DNA of 64,000 nucleotides from Pyrinomonas sp040289685. GTDB taxonomy: Bacteria > Acidobacteriota > Blastocatellia > Pyrinomonadales > Pyrinomonadaceae. The notes beneath the pieces are model-generated. The model made no database searches and was not told the origin of the DNA. It saw nothing but the letters and a program-made list of their open reading frames with translations. Shown in pieces: positions 46,214 through 54,865 of this stretch. The stretch covers positions 6,116-70,115 of the forward strand of contig NZ_PSLQ01000010.1 of NCBI RefSeq assembly GCF_040289685.1, in the 5' to 3' direction. The position numbers and the translations under genes were made by a program. How positions within the stretch are numbered: the first letter of the stretch is position 1; every line of letters starts with the position of its first letter.

Positions 46214-47149
46214 TTACGGTTGTCGGGCGAAATAGTCGGCAATGGCTTGAGCGAGCGCCGCGGTCGTGTACTCAGTCGGTTGAATATGCGTTTGCAAGCC
46301 GTATTCCGCTGCTGTGCGCGCCGTGATCTCGCCGATGCAAGCGATGGCGACGCCCGTCAGCAGCGGACCGAGATCGTTTGTATCGAATAATTGAGCGAAA
46401 TTGGCGACGGTGGAGGAACTGGTGAAAGTCACGCAATCGACCGAGCCGCCGATGAGCAAGGCTTCAATGCGCGCTCGATCCGTCGTCTGCGGTCGCACGG
46501 TGCGGTAAGCGGGAACGACATCGACGCGCGCGCCTGCCTCTTCGAGCGCTTTCGGCAGATAATCTCGCGCCACAGCCGCGCGCGGAATGAGGAAGACGAG
46601 CCCGCGCAGGCGATCGCGTCCGCCGACGTAGGCTTCGAGCGCGGCGAAGACGCCTTCGGCAGTGAACTTTTCAGGCACGAGATCGACATGCAATCGGTGT
46701 TCGATCAAGCTTTTGGCCGTCGCTTTGCCGATCGCACAGATGCGCACTTCCTCCAGTGCGCTCGTCTCGTGTCCTAACGCTGTCAAGCGCTGGAGGAAAC
46801 TTCGGACGCCGTTTGCGCTCGTGAAGATGAGCCAATCGTAACCGTAAAGGTTCTCGATCGCTTCGTCGAGTAGGTCGTAACTTTCCGGCGGCACGATTTC
46901 GATCACTGGGCAATGAATGACGCGCGCGCCGCGGCGTTCGAGTTCAGCGACGAACTCTCGCGCTTGCGTTTCGGCCCGCGTAACGAGGATGGTGCGCCCT
47001 TCCAAGGGGCGCGCACCCTCGTTCGGAGCCGCCTCGTTGACTTTACCAGTCCGAAGACCCTCGTTCCGTTTCATGTTTTGCATTGAAAACCGACGCAAAC
47101 TTCGTTCGCCCGTTGCCATGTTATGGGCTTTCGCGCTCCGAGCGACCAT
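46214..47149 (-). CDS. hemD: Uroporphyrinogen-III synthase
   Basis: A 311-residue enzyme (the fold begins at residue 49, LEGRTILVTRA). It closes hydroxymethylbilane into uroporphyrinogen III. Typical blocks are YDWLIFTSANGVRSFL, ICAIGKATAKSL, TFTSSSTVANF and CIGEITARTA. The first 48 residues are hydrophilic and poorly supported: ATG codons at 47149, 47119 and 47074 are all possible and none has a good ribosome site. Follows hemC. Confidence 0.9.
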   Translation of the reverse strand: MVARSAKAHNMATGERSLRRFSMQNMKRNEGLRTGKVNEAAPNEGARPLEGRTILVTRAETQAREFVAELERRGARVIHCPVIEIVPPESYDLLDEAIENLYGYDWLIFTSANGVRSFLQRLTALGHETSALEEVRICAIGKATAKSLIEHRLHVDLVPEKFTAEGVFAALEAYVGGRDRLRGLVFLIPRAAVARDYLPKALEEAGARVDVVPAYRTVRPQTTDRARIEALLIGGSVDCVTFTSSSTVANFAQLFDTNDLGPLLTGVAIACIGEITARTAAEYGLQTHIQPTEYTTAALAQAIADYFARQP

Positions 47150-47274
47150 GACGGATGACGGTCGCCGAACAAGAGCTCATCCGCTGCGATGCCGACCGAC
47201 TTTCGTTTGCTGACGGCAGAAGTTTCGTCGAACCACAGCGAAACTCGCGCCCCAAAGCCCGCGTTGCCCCGCAG

Positions 47275-48204
47275 TTAAATCCGCAACAGTTCGCTTCCGC
47301 CTGCCCGAAGGATTAGATCAGCGAGCTGCGCGCCCACCTCTTCTGGATCGGCGTCTTCGACGTCGAGACGTTCGCGCACGATGCGTGTGCCATCCAGCGA
47401 AGCGATCAACCCTTCGATGCGCAGGCGTCTCCCATCGCACTGCGCGTGAGCGGCGATGGGCAATTGGCATCCGCCGCCGAGCGCGCGCAGAAAAGCTCTT
47501 TCGGCAGCAGTCGCGCGGCGCGTCGGCCCGTGGTCGAGCGATGCGAGCAGCGCGATGAGATCAGCGTCATCTTCGCGCGCCTCGATGGCCAAAGCGCCTT
47601 GGCCGACAGCCGGCAAGATCTCGGACGTTTCGAGCAACGCGCTGATGCGTTGCGCAAGCCCCAAACGGCGCAAGCCCGCCGCCGCTAAGATGATGGCATC
47701 ATACGATCCTTGGTCCAACTTGCGCAGGCGTGTATCGACGTTGCCGCGTAACTCGCGCAAGCGCAGATCGGGCCGCACGCTCCTCAACTGCGCTGCGCGT
47801 CGCGGACTCGACGTGCCGATGACGGCGTTCCGAGCGAGCGTCTTGAGCGTGACGGCGGGAGCGTTGGCTGGGAGCACGAGCGCGTCGCGCGCTTCTTCGC
47901 GTTCCGGCGTGGCAGCGATAACGAGGCCGTGCGGGCACGTCGTCGGCAGATCCTTGAGCGAGTGGACGGCAAGGTCTATGCGCCCTCGAAGAAGCGCTTC
48001 TTCGATCTCTTTGGTGAAGACGCCGCGACCGCCGATGGCCGAAAGCGGTGCGCTGTGAACGACGTCTCCGGTGGTGCGGATCGGCACGACTTCAAACGCA
48101 AGGTGCGGGTAAAGAGCGCGAAGACGCGCGCGCACCAATTCGGCTTGCCGCAGAGCCAACGGCGAACCGCGCGAACCTAATTTGAGCTGCTCTTTTGCCG
48201 TCAC
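47275..48204 (-). CDS. hemC: Porphobilinogen deaminase (hydroxymethylbilane synthase)
   Basis: A 309-residue enzyme that joins four porphobilinogens. Substrate-binding motif HSLKDLPT, TSSPRRAAQL and RGNVDTRL are present, and the dipyrromethane cofactor would attach to Cys246 in GGGCQLPI. GTG start at 48204 is preceded by GAGAAG. Middle gene of the heme operon. Confidence 0.96.
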   Translation of the reverse strand: MTAKEQLKLGSRGSPLALRQAELVRARLRALYPHLAFEVVPIRTTGDVVHSAPLSAIGGRGVFTKEIEEALLRGRIDLAVHSLKDLPTTCPHGLVIAATPEREEARDALVLPANAPAVTLKTLARNAVIGTSSPRRAAQLRSVRPDLRLRELRGNVDTRLRKLDQGSYDAIILAAAGLRRLGLAQRISALLETSEILPAVGQGALAIEAREDDADLIALLASLDHGPTRRATAAERAFLRALGGGCQLPIAAHAQCDGRRLRIEGLIASLDGTRIVRERLDVEDADPEEVGAQLADLILRAGGSELLRI

Positions 48205-48369
48205 CTCTTCTCGTGAAAGGTCGGTCGGGTGGTTCGCAGTGTCGTCGAAGAGCTTACGCTCTCTTCGGTCTCAAGCTTGATCGAAGGGCAGTGCGTTTGG
48301 CCGCCGACGACGGATCGGTCGCGAATTCGCCGAACGCATCGGCAATGGCGGATCGGGCCTGATCGCCGA

Positions 48370-49668
48370 TCATTCGTCTGACTCTTTGCTCAATCCCGGT
48401 TCATCTTCCAAACCGAAGATGTCGCGCCACGCTTGCACGTTGGCGAGATCACCTGTTTCGTATGAGCGCCTCAAGCGGTGGATGATCGGATGCGAGATCT
48501 TGTTGACCGTCGCCATCAACAGCGCTTCCACTGCCCGCTCTTGCTCCGGCGTCAACTGGCCCAAACGCGAACGTCGCTTTTGGTACTCTTCGCGCGCCAT
48601 CTCGATCAACTTCTGTTTGAGCGCGCCAACGGTCGGACCGAGATCCAAGTCGCGCAGCCGCTGTTGAAAACGCATCACTTCGGCATCGACGATCAACTCA
48701 GCCCGTTGCGCTTCGCGTTCGCGCTCGCGGATGTTCGATTCGATCACCGCTTCCAGATCGTCTATGTCGAAGAGGAAAACATCATCCAGTTCGCCGACTT
48801 GCGGATCGACGTTGCGTGGCACGCTGATATCGATGATGAAGATCGGTTGATTGCGCCGCAGAGTCTTAGCGTGACGCGCCATCTCCGGCGTGATGACGTA
48901 GCGTTCAGCGCCCGTCGAACAGATGATCACATCGGCTTGAGCCAGCGCTTCAGCCAACAGTTCGTAAGCGACCGCTTCGCCGCCGAACTGCGCGGCGAGT
49001 TGTCGCGCTTTCTGCGCGGTCCGATTGGCGACCAGAATGCGCGACGCCCCGGCTTTGACCAGATGGCGAAGCGCGAGTTCGGCCATCTCGCCCGCGCCGA
49101 TGAGAAGCACGGCGCGATCTTCAAGCGCGCCGAAGATTTTGCGCCCGAGTTCAACCGCCGTGTAGCTGATCGAGATGGCCGCCGCGCCGATGCCCGTTTC
49201 GGTCCGCACGCGTTTGGCCGTGTGAAAGGCGTGATGAAGCAACCGGTGAAGTACGCGCCCGGCGGTGCCGACCTCGACGGCGAGCGCATAAGCGCGACGG
49301 ACTTGACCGAGGATTTGCGGCTCGCCGACGACCATTGAATCGAGCGAACAGGCGACGCGAAAGACGTGTCGCACCGCTTGTTCGTCGGCATGGACGTAAA
49401 GGTGCGGGCGAAGTAGATCGAGCGGCACGCTGCGCGTTTGACTCAAGAAATCGCTGATGTGCGATGCGGTATCTGAGAGGGTCAATCGCTCGGTCGTCGC
49501 GAGCACCTCGACGCGGTTGCATGTCGAAAAGATCAACCCCTCGCGGATCGTTTCCCCATCGACCAACCGGCGCAGAGATTGGGCGCACGCCTCTTCGGAG
49601 AAAGCGAGCCGCTCGCGCATCTCCACGGGCGCAGTGCGATGGTTGAGTCCGACGAGCACGATCGACAT
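48370..49668 (-). CDS. hemA: Glutamyl-tRNA reductase
   Basis: A 432-residue enzyme that reduces glutamyl-tRNA to glutamate-1-semialdehyde, the first committed tetrapyrrole step. GLNHRTAPVE at the N-terminus, active-site Cys50 in STCNRVEV, LIGAGEMAELA for NADPH, and the C-terminal dimer helix (HPIIHRLRR). ATG follows GGAGGAGGT. It lies 43 bases after the ccsA-like gene. Confidence 0.96.
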   Translation of the reverse strand: MSIVLVGLNHRTAPVEMRERLAFSEEACAQSLRRLVDGETIREGLIFSTCNRVEVLATTERLTLSDTASHISDFLSQTRSVPLDLLRPHLYVHADEQAVRHVFRVACSLDSMVVGEPQILGQVRRAYALAVEVGTAGRVLHRLLHHAFHTAKRVRTETGIGAAAISISYTAVELGRKIFGALEDRAVLLIGAGEMAELALRHLVKAGASRILVANRTAQKARQLAAQFGGEAVAYELLAEALAQADVIICSTGAERYVITPEMARHAKTLRRNQPIFIIDISVPRNVDPQVGELDDVFLFDIDDLEAVIESNIREREREAQRAELIVDAEVMRFQQRLRDLDLGPTVGALKQKLIEMAREEYQKRRSRLGQLTPEQERAVEALLMATVNKISHPIIHRLRRSYETGDLANVQAWRDIFGLEDEPGLSKESDE

Positions 49669-49711
49669 AGAAGTACGACCTCCTCCCCCCGTTGCGCTTT
49701 GCCGAGCGGGA

Positions 49712-50533
49712 TCACCCGAAGACGTGATACCCGCCCATCAAGCGCGCGCCGAAGAAAGTACAGAGCACGAGAGTGAATCCGGCCAAACCGATCCATGCCG
49801 CGCGGCGTCCACGCCAACCGGCAACGTATCGTTGGCTGAGCAGCAGCAAATAAAGGAGCCAGGTCAGCGCCGTCAAAACCTCTTTAGGATCGTTGCGCCA
49901 TGCGCGTCCGTCGCGGGCAAAGGACCAACTCATGCCAGCGATGATTCCGAGAGTTAAGCAGGTAAAGCCAATGCTCGTCGCCACAGCGCTGATCTCATCA
50001 ACGGTCGCCAGCGACGGCAAACGGTGAAAGATCATGCCGAAATGCTTCAGTTTCAATTCGCGCTCTTGAAGCAAGTACATGACGCTGGCGATGAAGACGA
50101 CGAAGAAGGCGGCATAGGCCAAAAAGAGCGACGTCGTATGGATCGGAAAGAGCCAAGCCGCCTCGCCCGTCGCAAGAAGCTGTGGCATCGCGCGTCCATC
50201 GGCTTGCATAAGGCTGGCTGCAAGGACGAGCAACGCGACAAGAGGCAACATGAAGCTGCCGAGCGCGTGCGTGCGATAGCGCCGGAAGACGAAGACGTAA
50301 AAGAGCACGAGCGCCCAGCCGAGAAAGGAGAGCGTTTCGCTTCGATGAAAGAGCGGGTAGACGCGGTCGCGAAACCAATCCACGGCGAGCGCCGCGGTGT
50401 GAACGCTGAAGCCTGCGGCGAGCGACGCATGAGCGACGCGCTCAAGCGCACGCCGTCGGTTGATAAAACCCAAGACTGCGTGGATGGCGGCCACGATGTA
50501 AGCGGCCAGTGCGACCAATAGGAGCGTCTTCAT
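49712..50533 (-). CDS. HemX/CcsA-like cytochrome c assembly membrane protein
   Basis: A 273-residue membrane protein with about eight hydrophobic segments. It matches the CcsA/ResC/HemX superfamily by layout: conserved His in the loops (AVDWFRDRVYPLFHRSET, WLFPIHTTSLFLAYAAF), GMSWSFARDGRAWRNDPKEVLTALTWLLY as the WWD-like region, and a GYHVF end. HemX in Bacillus influences HemA level; CcsA handles heme for cytochrome c. First gene of the heme operon here, so HemX is more probable. Confidence 0.87.
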   Translation of the reverse strand: MKTLLLVALAAYIVAAIHAVLGFINRRRALERVAHASLAAGFSVHTAALAVDWFRDRVYPLFHRSETLSFLGWALVLFYVFVFRRYRTHALGSFMLPLVALLVLAASLMQADGRAMPQLLATGEAAWLFPIHTTSLFLAYAAFFVVFIASVMYLLQERELKLKHFGMIFHRLPSLATVDEISAVATSIGFTCLTLGIIAGMSWSFARDGRAWRNDPKEVLTALTWLLYLLLLSQRYVAGWRGRRAAWIGLAGFTLVLCTFFGARLMGGYHVFG

Positions 50534-50563
50534 GCCTTTTGCTCGGACCGACTCTTCGCTTCT

Positions 50564-50593
50564 ATTTTAACGGAGCGAAAACGCCAGCGGCAA
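50564..50593 (-). promoter_or_regulatory. Candidate promoter of heme operon
   Basis: On the minus strand TTGCCG (50593-50588) and TAAAAT (50569-50564) are 18 bases apart. The expected start is about 25 bases before the ATG of the HemX/CcsA-like gene. Confidence 0.5.
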
Positions 50594-50714
50594 GCAGTTC
50601 GGTTTAGTACGATCTCTGGGGACGACAGCCATGTTGGGATGATGGAAGCGAAGGCCAGTTCGGTTTGGGCTGTTAGTCCGAGTTCTGGGCTTTCATCCCG
50701 CCCCTTCGGTTCTG

Positions 50715-50720
50715 TATATT
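50715..50720 (+). promoter_or_regulatory. -10 box placed for leaderless HD-gene transcript
   Basis: TATATT (50715-50720) ends seven bases before ATG 50728, with no ribosome site between. A -35 candidate (TTTCAT, 50691-50696) is poor. Confidence 0.4.
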
Positions 50721-50727
50721 CGGTCCC

Positions 50728-51309
50728 ATGGAAGCCAAAAGATACGACCGACAAGCGGCTTGGGAGCTTTTGTGCGAGTACACCAAGAGCGAGGCGCTAC
50801 GTCGTCATGCGCTGGCAGTCGAAGCGGCCATGCGTGCTTGCGCCGCTAGGTACGGCGGCCCCGAAGCCGATCCGGAAGAATGGGGGGCGCTCGGACTGCT
50901 TCACGATCTCGATTACGAGCTGCATCCGACGCCGGACCAGCATCCGTACCGCGGCGCGGAGATCTTGCGCGCACGCGGCTATTCGGAAGATTTCGTGCGC
51001 GCCGTGCTCGGCCATGCTTCCTACACGGGCGTAACGCGCGATACGCCCATGGCGCGCGCGCTTTTCGCTTGCGATGAGCTTTGTGGGTTCTTGGTCGCGT
51101 GCGCGCTGGTCCGGCCGTCGCGCAGCTTTGCCGACATGGAAGTCTCTTCGGTGCGGAAGAAGCTCAAAGACAAAGCGTTCGCGCGCAACGTCAACCGCGA
51201 GGATATTCACCAAGGCGCGGCTGAATTGGGCGTCGCCCTCGACGAGCACATCGCTTTTGTCATCAGCGCTTTGCGCCCCGTGGAGCGCGAGTTGGGGTTG
51301 GGCCGTTAA
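50728..51309 (+). CDS. HD-domain hydrolase
   Basis: A 193-residue HD-superfamily protein, phosphohydrolase-like. Metal residues: His27 (RRHALAVEAA), His59-Asp60 (GLLHDLDYE), and a later His in RAVLGHASYTG, then FACDELCGFLVACALVRP. It resembles the small stand-alone HD proteins related to YfbR-type nucleotidases; substrate not known. Convergent with the small membrane gene beyond it. Confidence 0.87.
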   Translation: MEAKRYDRQAAWELLCEYTKSEALRRHALAVEAAMRACAARYGGPEADPEEWGALGLLHDLDYELHPTPDQHPYRGAEILRARGYSEDFVRAVLGHASYTGVTRDTPMARALFACDELCGFLVACALVRPSRSFADMEVSSVRKKLKDKAFARNVNREDIHQGAAELGVALDEHIAFVISALRPVERELGLGR

Positions 51310-51469
51310 AGCGCAAGTCTCTTTCGCTGGTGTGACGGGCTGCCTGATCATCGAAGCTTGATCGAAGTTGAACGCGGATTGCTCCGAACCTGAAGAGCGG
51401 GCGAGACCAGTTGCGGCGTGCGTCCTTGCCGATTGCAGGCTGTCTCTCTTATGCTCGGTGTCGGGGCCG

Positions 51470-51751
51470 TCAGCGAAGCAGACGAAACGCGAACGTCAAC
51501 GCGACGGCCATGAGCGTGACGAGCAAGGCGGTCAACGCCGCTTGCCACCCACGCCGACGCGCCGTGTGGCGGTAGACGAAGACTGCTGCCGAGAACATCG
51601 CCAGCAGTGGGAAAAGAAAGAGGGAAGCGTAAGCGGCCTCTTCGCCTAATGACAAGCCGTAACGCATGAGTCCAAAAGAAAGCGCGAGGCTTAAGCCGAC
51701 GCCCGCAACGGTGGCGAGCGAAGATGCGACGACGATCAGCTTCCAGCGCAT
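51470..51751 (-). CDS. Small three-helix membrane protein
   Basis: A 93-residue protein with three hydrophobic segments (about 5-28, 40-60, 69-90) and an RLLR end. No family recognised. It is divergent from the proline dehydrogenase gene (113 bases between starts). Composition is ordinary for a real membrane protein, but no ribosome site was confirmed. Confidence 0.6.
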   Translation of the reverse strand: MRWKLIVVASSLATVAGVGLSLALSFGLMRYGLSLGEEAAYASLFLFPLLAMFSAAVFVYRHTARRRGWQAALTALLVTLMAVALTFAFRLLR

Positions 51752-51864
51752 GGGTCGAACCGAAGAACGAGCGTTCGGCGTCCGCCGCTTTCGGTCGAGA
51801 CGCGAAAAACAGCGTCAAGCATACCACAGCTTGGAGATTTTGAACCGCTCCGAAAGAGATCGCG

Positions 51865-52785
51865 ATGGTCACGAGAAATGCACTTCTGTATTTGTCGCGC
51901 CAAGAGGGCGTCCGGGATTTCGTCACGCGTTTTCGCCCCTTCAAGAAGCTCACCGAGAGGTTCGTCGCGGGCGAGGACATGGAAGAGGCCATCGCCGTAA
52001 TACGCGAGCTGAACGCGCGCGGCTGCATGGCCTCGTTCGACCACTTGAACGAATCGGTGACCGATCCGGCGGAAGCGGAAGCGGAAGTGCGCGAGTACTT
52101 GCGCATACTGGCGCGCATAGACGAGACGGGCATCCGCTCCAACGTCTCGATCAAGCTGACGCAGTTCGGTTTGAAGATCGACCCCGAACTCGCCTACCGC
52201 AACGCGCGCGCGGTGGTCGCCGAAGCGGCCCGACGCGGCAACTTCGTTCGCATCGATATGGAATCGTCCGACGTCACGCAGATCACACTCGATATCTTCA
52301 AACGTCTGCGCGCGGAGTTCGGGTTGAACGACGTTGGCATCGTCCTGCAAGCTTACCTGCGTCGGACGTACGCTGATCTTCTCGACCTGCTGAAGTTACC
52401 TGCGCGCATTCGACTCTGCAAAGGGGCGTACAACGAACCGCCCGAAGTGGCGTTTCCCGATAAACGCGAGGTGGATCGGAACTTCATCCGTTTGATGCAG
52501 ATGCTCTTATCGAGCGGCGTCTATCACGGCATCGCGACGCACGACGAGAAGATCATCGCCGCAACCATCGACTATGCGCAGCGACAAGGCATCGGCAAAG
52601 AAGCGTTCGAATTCCAGATGCTCTACGGCGTCCGGCGCGACTTGCAAGAGAAGCTTGCGCGCGAAGGTTACAACGTGCGCGTCTATGTGCCTTACGGCAA
52701 ACATTGGTACCCATACTTCATGCGCCGTCTGGCGGAGCGCCCAGCCAACGTCTGGTTTGTCGCGAAGAACTTGTTCAGAGGTTGA
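51865..52785 (+). CDS. Proline dehydrogenase
   Basis: A 306-residue flavin-linked barrel, the monofunctional proline dehydrogenase form, that oxidises proline to pyrroline-5-carboxylate. Typical strings: SIKLTQFGLKIDPELAYRN, RIDMESSDVTQITLDIFKRLR, VLQAYLRRTYADLLDL, RLCKGAYNEP, ATHDEKIIAA, EFQMLYGVRRDLQ and PYGKHWYPYFMRRLAERPANVWF. No pyrroline-carboxylate dehydrogenase lies nearby. Confidence 0.95.
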   Translation: MVTRNALLYLSRQEGVRDFVTRFRPFKKLTERFVAGEDMEEAIAVIRELNARGCMASFDHLNESVTDPAEAEAEVREYLRILARIDETGIRSNVSIKLTQFGLKIDPELAYRNARAVVAEAARRGNFVRIDMESSDVTQITLDIFKRLRAEFGLNDVGIVLQAYLRRTYADLLDLLKLPARIRLCKGAYNEPPEVAFPDKREVDRNFIRLMQMLLSSGVYHGIATHDEKIIAATIDYAQRQGIGKEAFEFQMLYGVRRDLQEKLAREGYNVRVYVPYGKHWYPYFMRRLAERPANVWFVAKNLFRG

Positions 52786-52853
52786 TGCCTTTGGCGCGAC
52801 GGCATCCGTCCCGGCGTTCTGTTCGACGGAAACGGGCCGCAGGTAGTGAAAGG

Positions 52854-53096
52854 ATGTTCTGTCCGCATTGCAGTGCGAGCGATCAACTAGCGGACGCCCA
52901 CTGCACGCGCTGTGGGTGGTGGTTGCCAAGCGCTTTCGGCTCGCCTTCGCCGCGGCAAAGGATGAAGGTCGTGCTCTCGATGAGCGCGCTGAGCGCGGCG
53001 TTTGGGCTTTTGGCGACCGTTTTGATCTACGTCGTCGTTTTGGATACGGCGCGAGCCGGATGCTCTTCGCTGCGGGCGCTATTCGCTTTTGCCTGA
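52854..53096 (+). CDS. Zinc-ribbon small membrane protein
   Basis: An 80-residue protein: a four-Cys ribbon (CPHCSASDQLADAHCTRC) at the very start and one membrane segment (about 40-62). GTGAAAGG precedes the ATG. It resembles the ribbon-plus-helix DUF types common downstream of proline dehydrogenase-like genes, but no family is assigned. A 52704 frame is only its upstream extension. Confidence 0.7.
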   Translation: MFCPHCSASDQLADAHCTRCGWWLPSAFGSPSPRQRMKVVLSMSALSAAFGLLATVLIYVVVLDTARAGCSSLRALFAFA

Positions 53097-53279
53097 CCGC
53101 TCGGCAAATGGCGGTGGTTGGTGGCTGCAACGGCGGTTGAAAGGTCCGAGGGAACGGGCGAAAGAGTTCGACGTCGCGCCGCATCGTGAACCGATCGGCG
53201 CGGATCAACAGCCAACGCTGAAGCTCGATTTCAAGCTAGTCGATCGTGCAACTGAAATTCGGAGCAGACGAGAAGAGCG

Positions 53280-53780
53280 ATGAACGATCTAGCGTGGATA
53301 TTGTGGACGGTGCTCGGTTTGATCCTGATCATCGCCGAGATCTTCACCCCCGGTTTCGTCCTCCTTTGGTTCGGCATCGGCGCGTTGGCGGCGGCTTTCA
53401 CGAGCATCATAGGTTTCGGCTACGTCGCGCAGTTCATCACCTTTCTCTTGGTCTCGGCAGCGTTGACGGCGGCTTCGCGCACGATCTTCGCTCGCTATTT
53501 CGTCCGCGAAGGTGAGGGTTCCGGGATCAAGACCGGAGTCGATGCTCTGCCCGGCAAGGTCGGCACGGTGGTGGCCGCTAGTCACGGCGCGCTCAACGAA
53601 GGCGCCGTGAAGGTCTACGGTTCGGTCTGGACGGCTTATCCAGCGGAAGGCGAAGCGCCTTTGCAAGCTGGCGAGAGAGTGATCGTTGAGCGTGTGCAAG
53701 GAGCTTCGATCTACGTTCGCCGTCTCGATGCGCTGCCCGAATGGCGACGGGCCGAACTCACCGAAGGCAAAAGGGATTGA
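53280..53780 (+). CDS. NfeD-like membrane protein
   Basis: A 166-residue protein with about three membrane segments (NDLAWILWTVLGLILIIAEIF, VLLWFGIGALAAAFTSI, FITFLLVSAALTAA) and a C-terminal OB-fold part (LPGKVGTVVAASHGALNEGAVKVYGSVWTAYPAEG). This is the short NfeD form, usually partnered with a stomatin (SPFH) protein; no stomatin gene is visible here. Convergent with the PP2C gene after 19 bases. Confidence 0.87.
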   Translation: MNDLAWILWTVLGLILIIAEIFTPGFVLLWFGIGALAAAFTSIIGFGYVAQFITFLLVSAALTAASRTIFARYFVREGEGSGIKTGVDALPGKVGTVVAASHGALNEGAVKVYGSVWTAYPAEGEAPLQAGERVIVERVQGASIYVRRLDALPEWRRAELTEGKRD

Positions 53781-53799
53781 GCGGCCAAGCCTTGGTCAC

Positions 53800-54732
53800 C
53801 TACGCTGAGCCGTCTCGATGATCGGTTGATGGCGCTTCCGTCGTCTCGTCCGGCGCGTCCACGATCGGCAACGTTTCAATGGCGATCTCGGTCGAATCAG
53901 CCGCGGGAAGATCGTCGCCGGTGAGATGGACGGCGACCACCGTAATGTTATCCTCGCCGCCGCGCTCGTTGGCGCAAGCGACGAGCTTTTCGCACGCCGC
54001 GCGCAAGTCGTCCCGATTTTCGAGCAGAAGATCGCGCATCTCTTCGGCCTCCAATTTATTCGACAAACCGTCGCTGCAAAGCAACAGCAGATCATCGCTG
54101 CACAGCGCGACGCGGCTCGTCACCGGCCAGATTTCGCTTTGCGCGCCGAGCGCTTGGAGGATGACGTTGCGAAAGATGTGCGTGCGCGCCTCTTCCTCCG
54201 AGATCTGTCCGGTGTCGATCAGGTTCTGGACGAGCGACTGGTCGCGCGTGAGCAACTTGATCCGTTTCTCGCGGAGCAAATAGGCGCGACTGTCGCCGAT
54301 TTGGACCAGTCCGAGCTGCCCGCCGCTTTCAATCGCTGCGCCCGTGAAAGTCGCTCCCATTCCGTTGCAGCGCGGATCATCTAGGCTGCGGTGGTGGATG
54401 ACGAGATTGGTGTAGATGACCGCTTCGCGCAAGCATTCGGTGAGCGATTTTTGCGCAGCACAGATGCCGGGCGCGTCGCGCAGGGGCGCGATCATCTCGC
54501 GCACCGTCTCGACGGCCATGCGGCTAGCGACATCGCCCGCCAGCGCGCCGCCCATGCCATCGGCTACGGCGACGACCAAACCGCGCGCGCCGATCTCGAA
54601 GCGGAACGGCTGTCGCTCTTCTTGCTTGGCTGTCCATGCGCGACCCGTTGCGACGTCGAGGATGAGGTAGTTGTCCTCGTTGTCACGTCGAACGCGTCCC
54701 GTATCGGTTTTAGCGCCTACCGTTGCGATCAT
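53800..54732 (-). CDS. PP2C-family protein serine/threonine phosphatase
   Basis: A 310-residue metal-dependent phosphatase, Stp1-like. Metal motifs: RRDNEDNYLI, VADGMGGALAGDVAS, IGDSRAYLLRE, LCSDGLSNKL and ERGGEDNITVV. The C-terminal tail after about 262 is Asp/Thr-rich. No partner Hanks-type kinase is in the window. Convergent with nfeD. Confidence 0.93.
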   Translation of the reverse strand: MIATVGAKTDTGRVRRDNEDNYLILDVATGRAWTAKQEERQPFRFEIGARGLVVAVADGMGGALAGDVASRMAVETVREMIAPLRDAPGICAAQKSLTECLREAVIYTNLVIHHRSLDDPRCNGMGATFTGAAIESGGQLGLVQIGDSRAYLLREKRIKLLTRDQSLVQNLIDTGQISEEEARTHIFRNVILQALGAQSEIWPVTSRVALCSDDLLLLCSDGLSNKLEAEEMRDLLLENRDDLRAACEKLVACANERGGEDNITVVAVHLTGDDLPAADSTEIAIETLPIVDAPDETTEAPSTDHRDGSA

Positions 54733-54865
54733 GCGAAGACCGTTTGAAAAGCGCGATTCAAATTGCGCGTCGTCATCGCGACGTGCGTCGCCAGCTAAAG
54801 GGGCAAAGAAGCGTCGGCGCAGAGCGCGTCGTTTACGCGCGTCGCCGGTTATCCCTTACTTACGC

